Assembly (NCBI RefSeq): GCF_002300555.2
Contig: NZ_NTHN02000018.1
Location: 29,515-93,514 of the forward strand
From: Alloyangia mangrovi
Lineage (GTDB): Bacteria; Pseudomonadota; Alphaproteobacteria; Rhodobacterales; Rhodobacteraceae
DNA: 64,000 nt
Reading direction: 5' to 3'
In this document: positions 15,825 to 25,726 of the stretch, in pieces
Position numbering within the stretch: position 1 is the stretch's first letter
Layout of the letters: each line of letters opens with the position of its first letter
Position numbers and translations under genes: made by a program
The notes under the pieces: model-generated
Database searches by the model: none
Seen by the model: only the letters and a program-made list of their open reading frames with translations
Told to the model about the DNA's origin: nothing

Positions 15825-15855
15825 AAAACGCCCCCGCGGTGATACGCTGGGGCGC
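15825..15855 (-). terminator. terminator after pyrG
   Basis: CGCCCC (15829-15834) pairs with GGGGCG (15849-15854). On the minus strand the stem is followed by TTTTCG. It may also stop transcription of the convergent acyltransferase gene. Confidence 0.65.
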
Positions 15856-15878
15856 TTCTCATGTCGTAGGGTGGAGGC

Positions 15879-17522
<1,644 letters not shown>

Positions 17523-17693
17523 TGGCAGCGCGACCCCGTGATTTGCGTCAAAAAAGGAGGACACCCACGGCCCATCGAGCCGCAGCATCACGGGAGTCCA
17601 CGTATAAAGGATTCGGGCCGCACTGTCTAGCCAACCGCAAGATGCTGTTGCGGCTGACAGGCGGCCCTCAAGCTGTTGTTAGTCGAGCAGTTC

Positions 17694-18074
17694 TTAGTCG
17701 GCGCTCGGAACCATCGGCGCATCTGCGCCTGCGTCATTTCCGCCCGACGGCGGGGGCAGGAGCCCGTCGGTGTCCAGCGGAGCCGGTGCCGAGTTGTTCG
17801 TGTCGGTTGCCGGAGCGGAGCCTGAGAGACGGTCCATGACCGACACGCCGCTGGCATCGCTCGCCGCGAGCACCGTCAGGGTGATCGAGGTGATGATGAA
17901 GCCGATGGCCAGGCCCCAGGTGATCTTGCCCAGTGCGGTGGCAGCCGCACGCTGGCTCATGGCACCGCCGCCGCCGCCCATGCCGAGACCGCCGCCTTCG
18001 GAGCGCTGGAGCAGCACGACGCCGATCAGCGCGAGCGCGAGGAGGAGGTGCACGATAAGGATCACGTTTTCCAT
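17694..18074 (-). CDS. secG: preprotein translocase subunit SecG
   Basis: 126 residues. Two membrane helices (MENVILIVHLLLALALIGVVLLQ and TWGLAIGFIITSITLTVLAA) flank the glycine-rich SecG loop with RSEGGGLGMGGGGG. The C-terminal 45 residues are a proline/alanine/aspartate-rich tail, as in other Rhodobacteraceae. SecG joins SecYE to promote protein export. Start ATG 18074 is set by homology. pyrG follows. Confidence 0.94.
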   Translation of the reverse strand: MENVILIVHLLLALALIGVVLLQRSEGGGLGMGGGGGAMSQRAAATALGKITWGLAIGFIITSITLTVLAASDASGVSVMDRLSGSAPATDTNNSAPAPLDTDGLLPPPSGGNDAGADAPMVPSAD

Positions 18075-18354
18075 GGGGCGTCTCAGGCATTCCGGCTGTG
18101 TTGAACGGGCGCTATGTAGGCCAAGGAGGATGCACACGCAACCCGGCTCTTGGCCGCGGGGGCAAAGGGCTGCGGCGCTGGTGCGGCGGGGCCGCGCCTC
18201 CCGCACCGCGCTTGGGTTTCCGCGCCCGGGAAAATTCCTGCAGGCCATCGACTTCGCCACACCGCAGACCCGGCAGGGCGGCGCCGAGCGGCGCCCTCAA
18301 TGCGGAGGTGAGATTGTCTTGTGACGTCGCGGGGGCGCGGCTAGGCTGCGCGGC

Positions 18355-19296
18355 ATGGCTGGTGATCGTCCCCTTCTCGGTGTGCTCTTGATGTTCGGGT
18401 TCTGTATCGTGGCGCCCATGGGCGACGCGATGGCCAAGCTGCTGGGCGACAAGGTCTCCATCGGCCAGCTGCTGCTTTTGCGCTTTGCCATCCAGGCGAT
18501 TGTGCTGATTCCCCTCGTGATCGCGACGCGCGGCGTCTGGCGCCTGCGTGGCCGGATGCTGGGGCTGACGGTGCTGCGCACGCTGATGCACATGCTGGGC
18601 ATCGCCATGATGTTCGCCGCGCTGCGCTACCTGCCGCTGGCCGATGCCGTTGCCATCGCCTTTGTCATGCCCTTCTTCACGCTGCTTCTGGGGCATTACG
18701 TGCTGGGCGAAGAGGTGGGCTGGCGCCGCATGGCAGCCTGCGGGGTGGGTTTCATCGGCACGCTGCTGGTGGTGCAGCCCGCCTTCGCCGAGGTCGGCTG
18801 GCCGGCGCTGCTGCCGCTGGGCGTCGCGCTCAATTTCTCGCTCTTCATGCTGGTCACCCGCCAGATCGCCCGCGAAGTGGATGCCATCTCGTTGCAGGCC
18901 GTCTCAGGCGTGATCGCGGTGGTGCTCATGACACCCGTGCTGCTGCTGGTGCCGGGCGGGTGGGTGCCCGGGCTCGCGCTGAGCCAGCCGAGCGCGCCGG
19001 TCTGGGGGCTGATCTTCGCGATCGGGCTTTTGGGCACGTTGGCGCATCTGCTGATGACATGGTCGCTGCGCTTCGCGCCGGGCGCCACGTTGGCGCCGAT
19101 GCAGTACCTCGAGATTCCCTTCGCCACGATCATCGGCTTCGCGGTCTTCGGAGATTTGCCGAACGGGCTGGCGACGGTCGGGATCTGCATCACCGTCGCC
19201 TCGGGGCTCTACATCCTCATGCGCGAGCGGGCCATCGCGAAGGCGCTTCGAGAAGCGCCCGTTCCAACGCAGCCAGGGCCTGCACCGGCAGAATGA
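18355..19296 (+). CDS. EamA-domain (DMT) transporter, RhaT/RarD-like
   Basis: 313 residues with ten predicted helices in two EamA halves (the second begins near PVWGLIFAIGLLGTLAHLLM). DAMAKLLGDKVSIGQLLLLRF is typical of the group often labelled S-adenosylmethionine or drug/metabolite exporters. The substrate is unknown. ATG 18355 is the first in-frame start; no strong ribosome site is seen. The gene ends inside the convergent thiamine pyrophosphokinase gene, an 80-base tail-to-tail overlap. Confidence 0.86.
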   Translation: MAGDRPLLGVLLMFGFCIVAPMGDAMAKLLGDKVSIGQLLLLRFAIQAIVLIPLVIATRGVWRLRGRMLGLTVLRTLMHMLGIAMMFAALRYLPLADAVAIAFVMPFFTLLLGHYVLGEEVGWRRMAACGVGFIGTLLVVQPAFAEVGWPALLPLGVALNFSLFMLVTRQIAREVDAISLQAVSGVIAVVLMTPVLLLVPGGWVPGLALSQPSAPVWGLIFAIGLLGTLAHLLMTWSLRFAPGATLAPMQYLEIPFATIIGFAVFGDLPNGLATVGICITVASGLYILMRERAIAKALREAPVPTQPGPAPAE

Positions 19297-19906
19297 TCAG
19301 CATTTTCGGTGCATCGAGGCGCAGCATGACCCGCGGCGCATCGGTCTCGTTCGAGGTCCCCGTGACGAGGTCGGGGGTGAAGCGCAGCCCGTCGATCGGC
19401 CAGCGCAGGCCCCGGCTGGTCCCGCCGACCTCGGCCATCGGGTAGAGTGAGAAGCGGCTGCCGACCGGCAGATCGAGCGCCAGCTCAGGTGGGCAAAGGG
19501 CCACGACGTCCTCGCGCCCGACCAGCAGGCAAGGGCGGTCCGGGCGCCGCGCCAGCACGGTCATCGCAGCCAACTGGTGATCGAACCGCGCACCGAGAAA
19601 CCCCGCCGCGTAGATCAGCGGCGCCTCGATGGTGCGCAGGCACTTGTCGAAATCCGTGCTGTCCTGCTCGGCGATGCGGTGGATGCGCGCCGCAGGGATC
19701 CGGGCGCGGTGCTCCGGGGTCAGGGAGTCGAGATCCCCGATCACCGCGTCGGGAACAACGCCCGCCGACAGCAGCGCCGCGGCGCCGCCATCCGCGGCCA
19801 CGCGGGTCTGCGTCCGGGCGAGCAGCGGCGCGAGCAGATCGGTTGGGCAATCGCCCCCGCCCACCAACAGGACAGGAGATTGTGATCGGATCAGTCCGGG
19901 ATTCAT
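19217..19906 (-). CDS. thiamine pyrophosphokinase (thiamine diphosphokinase)
   Basis: 229 residues. ADGGAAALLSAGVVPDAVIGDLDSL is the conserved TPK catalytic block (D-G-G and G-D-x-D-S), and EQDSTDFDKCL completes the ATP/Mg2+ site; GARFDHQLAAM matches the G-R-x-D-H motif. It makes thiamine diphosphate from thiamine and ATP. The last 27 codons overlap the end of the convergent DMT gene. The opposite side, 19907-20045, is an AT-richer divergent promoter region shared with the large acidic protein. Confidence 0.92.
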   Translation of the reverse strand: MNPGLIRSQSPVLLVGGGDCPTDLLAPLLARTQTRVAADGGAAALLSAGVVPDAVIGDLDSLTPEHRARIPAARIHRIAEQDSTDFDKCLRTIEAPLIYAAGFLGARFDHQLAAMTVLARRPDRPCLLVGREDVVALCPPELALDLPVGSRFSLYPMAEVGGTSRGLRWPIDGLRFTPDLVTGTSNETDAPRVMLRLDAPKMLIILPVQALAALERALLEAPSRWPARA

Positions 19907-20045
19907 GGCTTTTTAGTGGCTTTCCTGGAAAACGACCACAATCTGGTCATGAAATGATACTGCGAAAACCTCAGATTCGGTCAGCTTTGGTCTCCTAGTG
20001 GGTGGTAAACAAACTGTTGCAGATCGAGTGAAAAGTGAGCGGAAC

Positions 20046-22364
20046 ATGGTGAGTTCGAGCAAGATCCTGACGGTGTCCTACGGCACTTTCTCCTGCACGG
20101 CGGAAGGCTTCGAGGATCCCCTTGGCGTGGTCAAGGACACGACGCAATTCTTCCGGGGGGTGGTGCGCGAGGACCGCTTCTTCGGGGCGGAGCCGCCGCA
20201 GTTCGACCCCGAGCTTGCCGCGCAGCTCCTTCAGGCCCAGCTGGATGCCGAGGCACAGGGCGGCCGCCTCGTGCTGCGCGGCCCGCTTGCCGATGTGGCC
20301 ACCCCTGTCTCGCACTCCCCAGCACCCTCCGTCGCTGCCTCGGTTGCCCAGCCCGCCGCCGAGGTGATCGGCCCGGATGCGGACCGCGGCATGGAAGCGG
20401 CGCTGGCCGAAACCGCCGCCCGCGCCGCCGCTGAGGCCGAAGCCGCCGGGCCGAGGAACTCGGCCGGAGAGCGCCGAGCCCGAGTCCGATCTTCCGGCCG
20501 TCGACAGCCTTGCCGCCGAGGCCGCCTTCTTCGCCGCCGAGGCCGGGCAGGCCGCGGGCGACGAATATGACTATGAGGAAAGCGCCTTCGACGTCGCCGC
20601 AGCACCGGCGCCGCGTGCGGTGCCGTTGGAGGAGGCTCAGGATGAAGCCGCGGACAGCGTTGCCGCCAAGCTCCGCCGCATCCGCGCGGTGGTGTCGGGC
20701 GGGGCTGCCGCCTCTGCCGTCGCCGCGCAGGACGAGTCCGATCAGGATGACTCGGCACTGGAAGGCGCGGATACGGTGGCCGCCGTCTCCGCCATGCTGG
20801 GCAGCCTCGCCTCCGACGAGCCGGCCCCCGCCGCGCCCGAAGTCGAGGCTGGTGAGGATACCCTCGCCGCGAGCCTGATCGAAGCGGTCATGACCTCCGA
20901 GGAAGAGGACGTCGTCGCCGAGGCAGCGCCCGCGCCGGCACCGCTTGCGCTGACCTCCGAGTTTGCCGCCAAGCCCGAGGCCCTCGCCGAGGCACAGCCC
21001 GCCGAGCAGCGCCGCAGCCCGCGCCGTGTGCGCGTGGTCAAGGTGACCCGCGCCGCCTTCGACGCCGCTGTCGCCTCGGGGCAGCTCGAGCAGATGGACG
21101 AGCCCAAGCCCTCGAGCAGCCTCAGCGCCGAGGACGAGGCCGAGCTGGCCCGCGAGCTGGAGGCGGTGAAGGCCGAGTTGGCCGCCGGGCTCGAGAGCGA
21201 ATGGGACGAGGTCGAGGATCTCGACGCGCTCTCCGCCGCGCCCGCCGCTGAAATCCCGGCGGAAGCCGAGCAGGTGCTCGCCGATCTCGAGGCAGAGACC
21301 GCCGAGGGCGCCCCGGCCGAAACCGCCGGGGACGACGAGGACTGGGACGACGAGGTTGGGACGACGAGGCTTGGGATGACGAAGACCTCGACGACACCTC
21401 CTGGGAGTCGGAGGAGGACGCCGAGGCGGCCGAGCTTGACGATGAGGACGAGGATGAGGTCGAGCCCGAAGTCGCGGAGTACGACGACGAGGATGAGGAC
21501 GATTACGACGCCGAGGATGCTGCCGCCTTCGCCGCCGCCTTCGACGAGGCTCCCGAGGCGCAGGGTGCCGACCAGCAGGAGGACGACCTCGAGGATGCCA
21601 TCGCCCGCATGGCCCATGAGGACGTTCGCAAGGCGGTGAAACTGTCGAGCCCGGCGCGTGTCATGCTCACCGAGCAGAGCGTCGAGGACAATGATACCTC
21701 GCGCATCCTCGACGAGACCAACACCCAGATGGAGGAGCCCGAGGGCAACCGCCGGCGCAGTGCCATCGCGCATTTGCGCGCTGCCGTGGCCGCGACCCGC
21801 GCGGATCGGCTGCTGGGTCGCAAGAAGGACGCCGAGGCGCAGACCCAGCCCTACCGCGAGGATCTCGCCGACGTGGTGCGCCCGCGCCGCCCCGCCGCCC
21901 CGGCCCGCAGCGAACGCGCCGCCGAGGCTTCGGTCGAGACCTCCATCGATCCGCGCCCGGCGCCGCTCAAGCTGGTGGCCGAGCAGCGGGTGAACCTCTC
22001 CGCCGAGGCGGCCGCCACCCCGCTGCGCCCGCGCCGCGTGACGCTGGCCGATTTCGACGCGGCGGATGCCGACGCTTCGAGCGATTTCGCCGATTACGCG
22101 GACAGCGTCGGCGCCCACGACCTGCCCGAGCTGCTCGAGGCGGCGGCGGCCTACCTGTCCTATGTCGAGGGCCGCGAGCAGTTCTCGCGCCCGCAGCTGA
22201 TGACCAAGGTGCGCCAGGTCGAGGGGCAGGACTCCAGCCGCGAGGACCGGCTGCGCAGCTTCGGCCAGCTGCTGCGCGACGGCAAGATCGAGAAGACCGG
22301 CGGTGGGCGGTTCACCGTCTCCGAGCGGATCAGCTTCAAGCCTTCGGCCCGCGCCGTCGGCTGA
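20046..22364 (+). pseudogene. large acidic hypothetical protein with two compensating frame breaks
   Basis: About 770 codons. It opens MVSSSKILTVSYGTFSCTAEG, a start I associate with a conserved but uncharacterised Rhodobacteraceae protein. The frame at 20046 remains coding to about 20465; the coding frame then shifts by +1 (NSAGERR becomes ESAEPESDLPAV), runs to about 21355 with blocks such as VAAKLRRIRAVVS and AVSAMLGSL, then shifts back near a repeated TGGGACGACGAGG, where GDDEDWDDE continues as WDDEDLDDTSWES. The middle is extremely Asp/Glu/Ala-rich; the C-terminal 90 residues (LPELLEAAAAYLSYVEGREQFSRPQLM) look globular. A one-base insertion and a one-base loss would explain everything. 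Either an error-bearing assembly or a recently broken gene. Terminator at 22389. Confidence 0.75.
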
Positions 22365-22388
22365 GCCGGAGATCATTTCCGAGAGATG

Positions 22389-22416
22389 AGGGCGGGGGCG
22401 CGGCTCCCGCCCTTTC
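22389..22416 (+). terminator. Rho-independent terminator after the acidic protein gene
   Basis: GGGCGGG (22390-22396) pairs with CCCGCCC (22406-22412), followed by TTTCTC. It starts 25 bases after the stop codon. Confidence 0.8.
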
Positions 22417-22490
22417 TCGTCACCGGGGGGCTTGGCTGCGGCGATGGCAGAGGAGGCTCCGCCCCCACGCGTCCCTGCGGGGCCGCGCTC

Positions 22491-22517
22491 CCCCGGGATA
22501 TTTCTGCCTAGAAGAAA
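22491..22517. repeat. dispersed intergenic element, copy B (reverse orientation)
   Basis: Read on the minus strand: TTTCTTCTAGG, then AAATATCCCGGGG. On the far side (22454-22488) lies a GC-rich imperfect inverted segment replacing the short hairpin of copy A. It lies between the acidic-protein terminator and the S49 peptidase gene. Confidence 0.8.
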
Positions 22518-22624
22518 GGGTCTTCGCCGGTGCCGGGGGCGTAGGGGCGGGCCGCACGGTATCATGCGAGAGTTCTTTTGACCTTCGTCTTGTCGTCGCG
22601 GTGGGGCGTGTCTACATCACCCGC

Positions 22625-23422
22625 ATGCAAATCCCGATCCCCTTCGTGAAATCAAAGCCCCTCGTCTCCGTCGTGCGCCTGCAGGGCGCCATCGGCACGC
22701 AGGGGCGCGGCGCGCTGAACGACGCGGCGCTGGCGCCGGTGCTCGAACGGGCCTTTCGCCGCGGCAAGCCGAAGGCGGTGGCGCTCGAGATCAATTCGCC
22801 CGGCGGCTCGCCGGTGCAGAGCTCGCTGATCGGCGCGCGCATTCGCCGCCTGTCAGAAGAGACCAAGGTACCGGTCTTCGCCTTCGTCGAAGACGTGGCG
22901 GCTTCGGGCGGCTACTGGATCGCCTCGGCGGCGGACGAGATTTTTGCCGACGAGAGCTCGATCCTCGGCTCGATCGGGGTGATCTCGGCGGGCTTCGGCG
23001 CGCAGGTCTTCCTCAATCGGCAGGGTATCGAGCGGCGGGTGCACACCGCGGGCAAGTCCAAGAGCATGCTCGATCCATTTCGCCCCGAGACGGAAGAGGA
23101 CGTGGCACGGCTCAACCGCATCCTCGGCCAGCTGCACGAGACCTTCATCGCGCAGGTCAAGGCGCGGCGTGGGGCCAAGCTGAAGAATGACCCGGACCTC
23201 TTCACCGGAGAGATCTGGATCGGCCGCTCGGCGGTCGAGGTCGGGCTCGCCGACGGCGTGGCGCATCTCGTGCCCGGGATGAAGGCGCGCTACGGCGACA
23301 AGGTTAAATTCCGCCGTTACGGCATGAAGAAGCGGTTGATCCCGCGGCTCGGGCTGAGCCTTGCGGAGGAGGCGCTGGGGCTGATCGAGGAACGCGCGGG
23401 CTACGCGCGCTTCGGGCTCTGA
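22625..23422 (+). CDS. S49-family peptidase (SppA/SohB-like)
   Basis: 265 residues. The serine nucleophile is S94 in VAASGGYWIA and the general-base lysine is about K146 in GKSKSMLDPF, the Ser-Lys dyad of signal peptide peptidases. EINSPGGSPVQS and ILGSIGVI are further family blocks. There is no membrane anchor at the N-terminus, so this short form may be cytoplasmic or membrane-associated; it degrades cleaved signal peptides or membrane proteins. ATG 22625 is chosen by homology (MQIPIPFVKSKPLVSVVRL); an upstream in-frame GTG at 22601 is possible. The next gene begins two bases after its stop. Confidence 0.88.
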   Translation: MQIPIPFVKSKPLVSVVRLQGAIGTQGRGALNDAALAPVLERAFRRGKPKAVALEINSPGGSPVQSSLIGARIRRLSEETKVPVFAFVEDVAASGGYWIASAADEIFADESSILGSIGVISAGFGAQVFLNRQGIERRVHTAGKSKSMLDPFRPETEEDVARLNRILGQLHETFIAQVKARRGAKLKNDPDLFTGEIWIGRSAVEVGLADGVAHLVPGMKARYGDKVKFRRYGMKKRLIPRLGLSLAEEALGLIEERAGYARFGL

Positions 23423-23423
23423 C

Positions 23424-23603
23424 ATGCTGGCGAAGGTCGTCGCCCTGTTCCTGGTGGTCATCGCGGTGCTGGGAATCTTCGGCAAGCTGCGCATGCCTGG
23501 GATCGGGCGGCTGAGCCGCCGCGAGGCGGGAAGGAAATGTCCGCGCTGCGGCCGGTACAGGATCGGCAAGGGGCCGTGCCCCTGCGGCGAACGAAAGGTC
23601 TGA
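23424..23603 (+). CDS. 59-residue membrane-anchored zinc-ribbon protein
   Basis: A small gene squeezed between the S49 peptidase (stop 23422) and the antiporter (start 23605). The translation begins MLAKVVALFLVVIAVLGIFG, one membrane helix, followed by a basic linker and CPRCG ... CPCG, four cysteines able to bind one zinc ion. ATG 23424 follows the preceding stop by one base and its TGA ends one base before the next ATG, so translation is coupled on both sides. Codon usage matches the neighbours. Function unknown; the tight spacing suggests it is genuine and co-expressed with both flanking membrane-related genes. Confidence 0.8.
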   Translation: MLAKVVALFLVVIAVLGIFGKLRMPGIGRLSRREAGRKCPRCGRYRIGKGPCPCGERKV

Positions 23604-23604
23604 A

Positions 23605-24564
23605 ATGGTATTTCTCTACGCGGCCCTCGGCCTTGTGATCCTGCTTCTGGCGGGGGATGCGCTGGTCAAGGGGGCGGTGAACCTGTCCTTGCGCATGGGC
23701 ATCCCGGCGCTGATCGTCAGCCTCACCATCGTCGCCTTCGGCACCTCGGCACCCGAGTTGCTGATCTCGATCCAGGCCGCGCTCGACGGGGTGCCTGGGA
23801 TCGCGCTGGGCAACGTGGTCGGCTCGAACACCGCCAACGTGCTGCTGGTGCTGGGCATCCCGGCGCTGATCACGGTGATCCATTCCTCGACCCATGACAC
23901 CCGCAAGAGCTACGCGATCATGCTTGGCGCGACGGTGCTGTTCATCGCGCTGGCCTTCCGTGGGGTCTTCGACTGGATCGCCGGGCTGACCATGCTGGCG
24001 GTGATGGCGGTGATCCTCTGGGATTCGGTGCGCGACGCGCTCTGCCACCGCAAGAACGGCAAGGAGGCGGCCTGCGAGGCCGACGAGCTCGAAGAGCCCG
24101 AGGGCGCGGACCCGGACATGCCGGGCTGGAAGATCGCGCTCTACCTGCTGCTGGGCCTTGTCGGCCTGCCGGTGGGGGCAAACTTGCTGATCGACAGCGC
24201 CACCGAGATCGCCGAGATGTTCGGGGTGCCGGACACGGTGATCGGTCTGACGCTGGTGGCCCTCGGCACCTCGCTGCCCGAGCTGGCGACGACCGTCATG
24301 GCGGCGATCCGCAAGCAGGCGGACGTGGCGCTCGGCAACGTGATCGGCTCGAACGTCTTCAACCTTCTGGCGATAATCGGCGTGGCCTCGCTGATCAAGC
24401 CGATGCCGGTGGACCCGCAGTTCCTCAGCTTCGATCTGTGGGTGATGCTCGGCGCCTCGCTTCTGCTCGTGCCCTTCGTCTTCCTCGGCCGGGACATCGG
24501 CCGGGTCTGGGGGGTGATCCTCTCGGCGCTCTACCTCGGTTACGTGGCAGCGGTTCTGATTTAA
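23605..24564 (+). CDS. calcium/sodium antiporter, CaCA family (YrbG-like)
   Basis: 319 residues with about ten helices. Both alpha-repeats are intact: GTSAPELLISIQAA ... GNVVGSNTANVLL (about 46-80) and GTSLPELATTVMAA ... GNVIGSNVFNLL (about 225-260), whose glutamates and asparagines bind the cations. A short acidic loop (EADELEEPEGADPD) links the halves. It exchanges Ca2+ for Na+ or H+ across the inner membrane. The ATG is one base after the preceding stop codon. Confidence 0.93.
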   Translation: MVFLYAALGLVILLLAGDALVKGAVNLSLRMGIPALIVSLTIVAFGTSAPELLISIQAALDGVPGIALGNVVGSNTANVLLVLGIPALITVIHSSTHDTRKSYAIMLGATVLFIALAFRGVFDWIAGLTMLAVMAVILWDSVRDALCHRKNGKEAACEADELEEPEGADPDMPGWKIALYLLLGLVGLPVGANLLIDSATEIAEMFGVPDTVIGLTLVALGTSLPELATTVMAAIRKQADVALGNVIGSNVFNLLAIIGVASLIKPMPVDPQFLSFDLWVMLGASLLLVPFVFLGRDIGRVWGVILSALYLGYVAAVLI

Positions 24565-24585
24565 ACGGTTTCGGGGGAGAAACGC

Positions 24586-25374
24586 ATGGGACTCGAAAAA
24601 CGCGCGCTGGTCACCGGCGCGGGCAAGCGGCTGGGCCGCGCAATGGCGCTCTACCTCGGTGAGCGCGGCTTCGATGTGGCAGTGCATTACGGCGGCTCGG
24701 CAGAGGCGGCGGAAGAGGTGGCGCAGGCGCTCCGGGCCATGGGCCGCACTGCGGTCACGCTGCAGGCGGACCTGCTCGACGAGGCGCAGAGCGAGACCCT
24801 GGTGGCGCGCGCCGCCGAGGCGCTTGGTGGGCCGCTCGGGGTGCTGATCAACAACGCCTCGATCTTCGAGCATGACGACATTGCGACCGCGACCCGCGCC
24901 AGCTGGGACCGTGCGATGGAGTCGAACCTGAGGGCGCCCTTCGTGCTGCTGCAGGGCTTCGCCGCCCAGGCCCCCGAGCCTGAGACCGACTCGCGCGGCG
25001 AGCCGCGGGCGCGGGCGCTCTGCGTCAACATGCTCGACCAGCGGCTGCGCAAGCTGACGCCGGAGTTCATCAGTTATACGCTGGCCAAGTCGGCGCTCTG
25101 GACGCTGACCCAGACCGGCGCGCGGGCGCTGGCGCCGCAGGTGCGGATCAATGCCATCGGGCCTGGGCCGACGCTGCAGGGCGCCGACCAGAGCGCCGAG
25201 GGCTTCGCCAAGCAACGCGCGGCGACGGTGCTGCAGCGTGGCTCCAATCCCGAGGACATCTGCGGCGCGCTGGGGTACTTCCTCGACGCGCCGGGGGTCA
25301 CCGGGCAGTTCCTCTGCACCGATGGCGGGCAGCATCTCGCCTGGGAAACGCCGGACACCTGCGACCGGGAATAA
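24586..25374 (+). CDS. short-chain dehydrogenase/reductase, pteridine-reductase-like
   Basis: 262 residues. TGAGKRLGRAMALYL is the cofactor loop with the basic residue that favours NADPH, NNAS the structural motif, and YTLAK the catalytic Tyr/Lys pair. The arrangement resembles FolM/pteridine reductases that keep dihydrofolate or dihydromonapterin reduced, but other substrates are possible. It lies 21 bases after the antiporter gene on the same strand with GGGGGAGAAACGC before its ATG, so it likely shares that transcript. Confidence 0.85.
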   Translation: MGLEKRALVTGAGKRLGRAMALYLGERGFDVAVHYGGSAEAAEEVAQALRAMGRTAVTLQADLLDEAQSETLVARAAEALGGPLGVLINNASIFEHDDIATATRASWDRAMESNLRAPFVLLQGFAAQAPEPETDSRGEPRARALCVNMLDQRLRKLTPEFISYTLAKSALWTLTQTGARALAPQVRINAIGPGPTLQGADQSAEGFAKQRAATVLQRGSNPEDICGALGYFLDAPGVTGQFLCTDGGQHLAWETPDTCDRE

Positions 25375-25726
25375 GGTCGCAGTTTGCCCTGCTTGGGGAG
25401 TCCTTGCGGCAGCCCCTCAGGGAGTCCCTGCGGCAAGTTGTACACGTGTCACAGTTGCTTCACAGATCCGTTAGGAAAGCGTCAAGCTTTCAAGGGTTTG
25501 GAGCTGGATTTTGAAATCTTTCCAGCAATATCAATGTGTTATTATTTAGCCTAAATATTGTGCAAATCAACGAAACCGCCCAGATACAAGGGAAAATCAG
25601 CGAAGCCGGGATTTGACCCTCAGGGTTATCCACAGGAATGGTGGATGCATTCCTCCTTGATCTCGGGGGGCCGGCATTGCAGCGAGGCGCAGAATCAAGG
25701 CAATCCGTGAACAGACCGGAAACGAC
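25375..25726. other. 352-base AT-richer intergenic region before uvrC
   Basis: No gene. The left part carries two 18-base near-identical units (GGGAGTCC then TGCGGCA) at 25395 and 25419, period 24. The middle (25490-25580) is unusually AT-rich for this window and is the probable uvrC promoter. One TTATCCACA (25626-25634) matches a DnaA box by sequence but stands alone. Confidence 0.55.
25395..25436. repeat. short tandem repeat, 24-base period
   Basis: The unit GGGAGTCCyTGCGGCAr occurs at 25395-25412 and 25419-25436. Two copies only. Confidence 0.6.

Noticed and set aside
20046..22364. Programmed ribosomal frameshifting
   Set aside because: No slippery heptamer or downstream pseudoknot is evident at either join and two opposite shifts would be required. 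Sequence error or mutation is simpler.
25626..25634. TTATCCACA, a DnaA-box match, and TGTGGATAA at 63812
   Set aside because: Single isolated matches with no cluster, no AT-rich unwinding region paired with them and no dnaA, parAB or other origin genes nearby.
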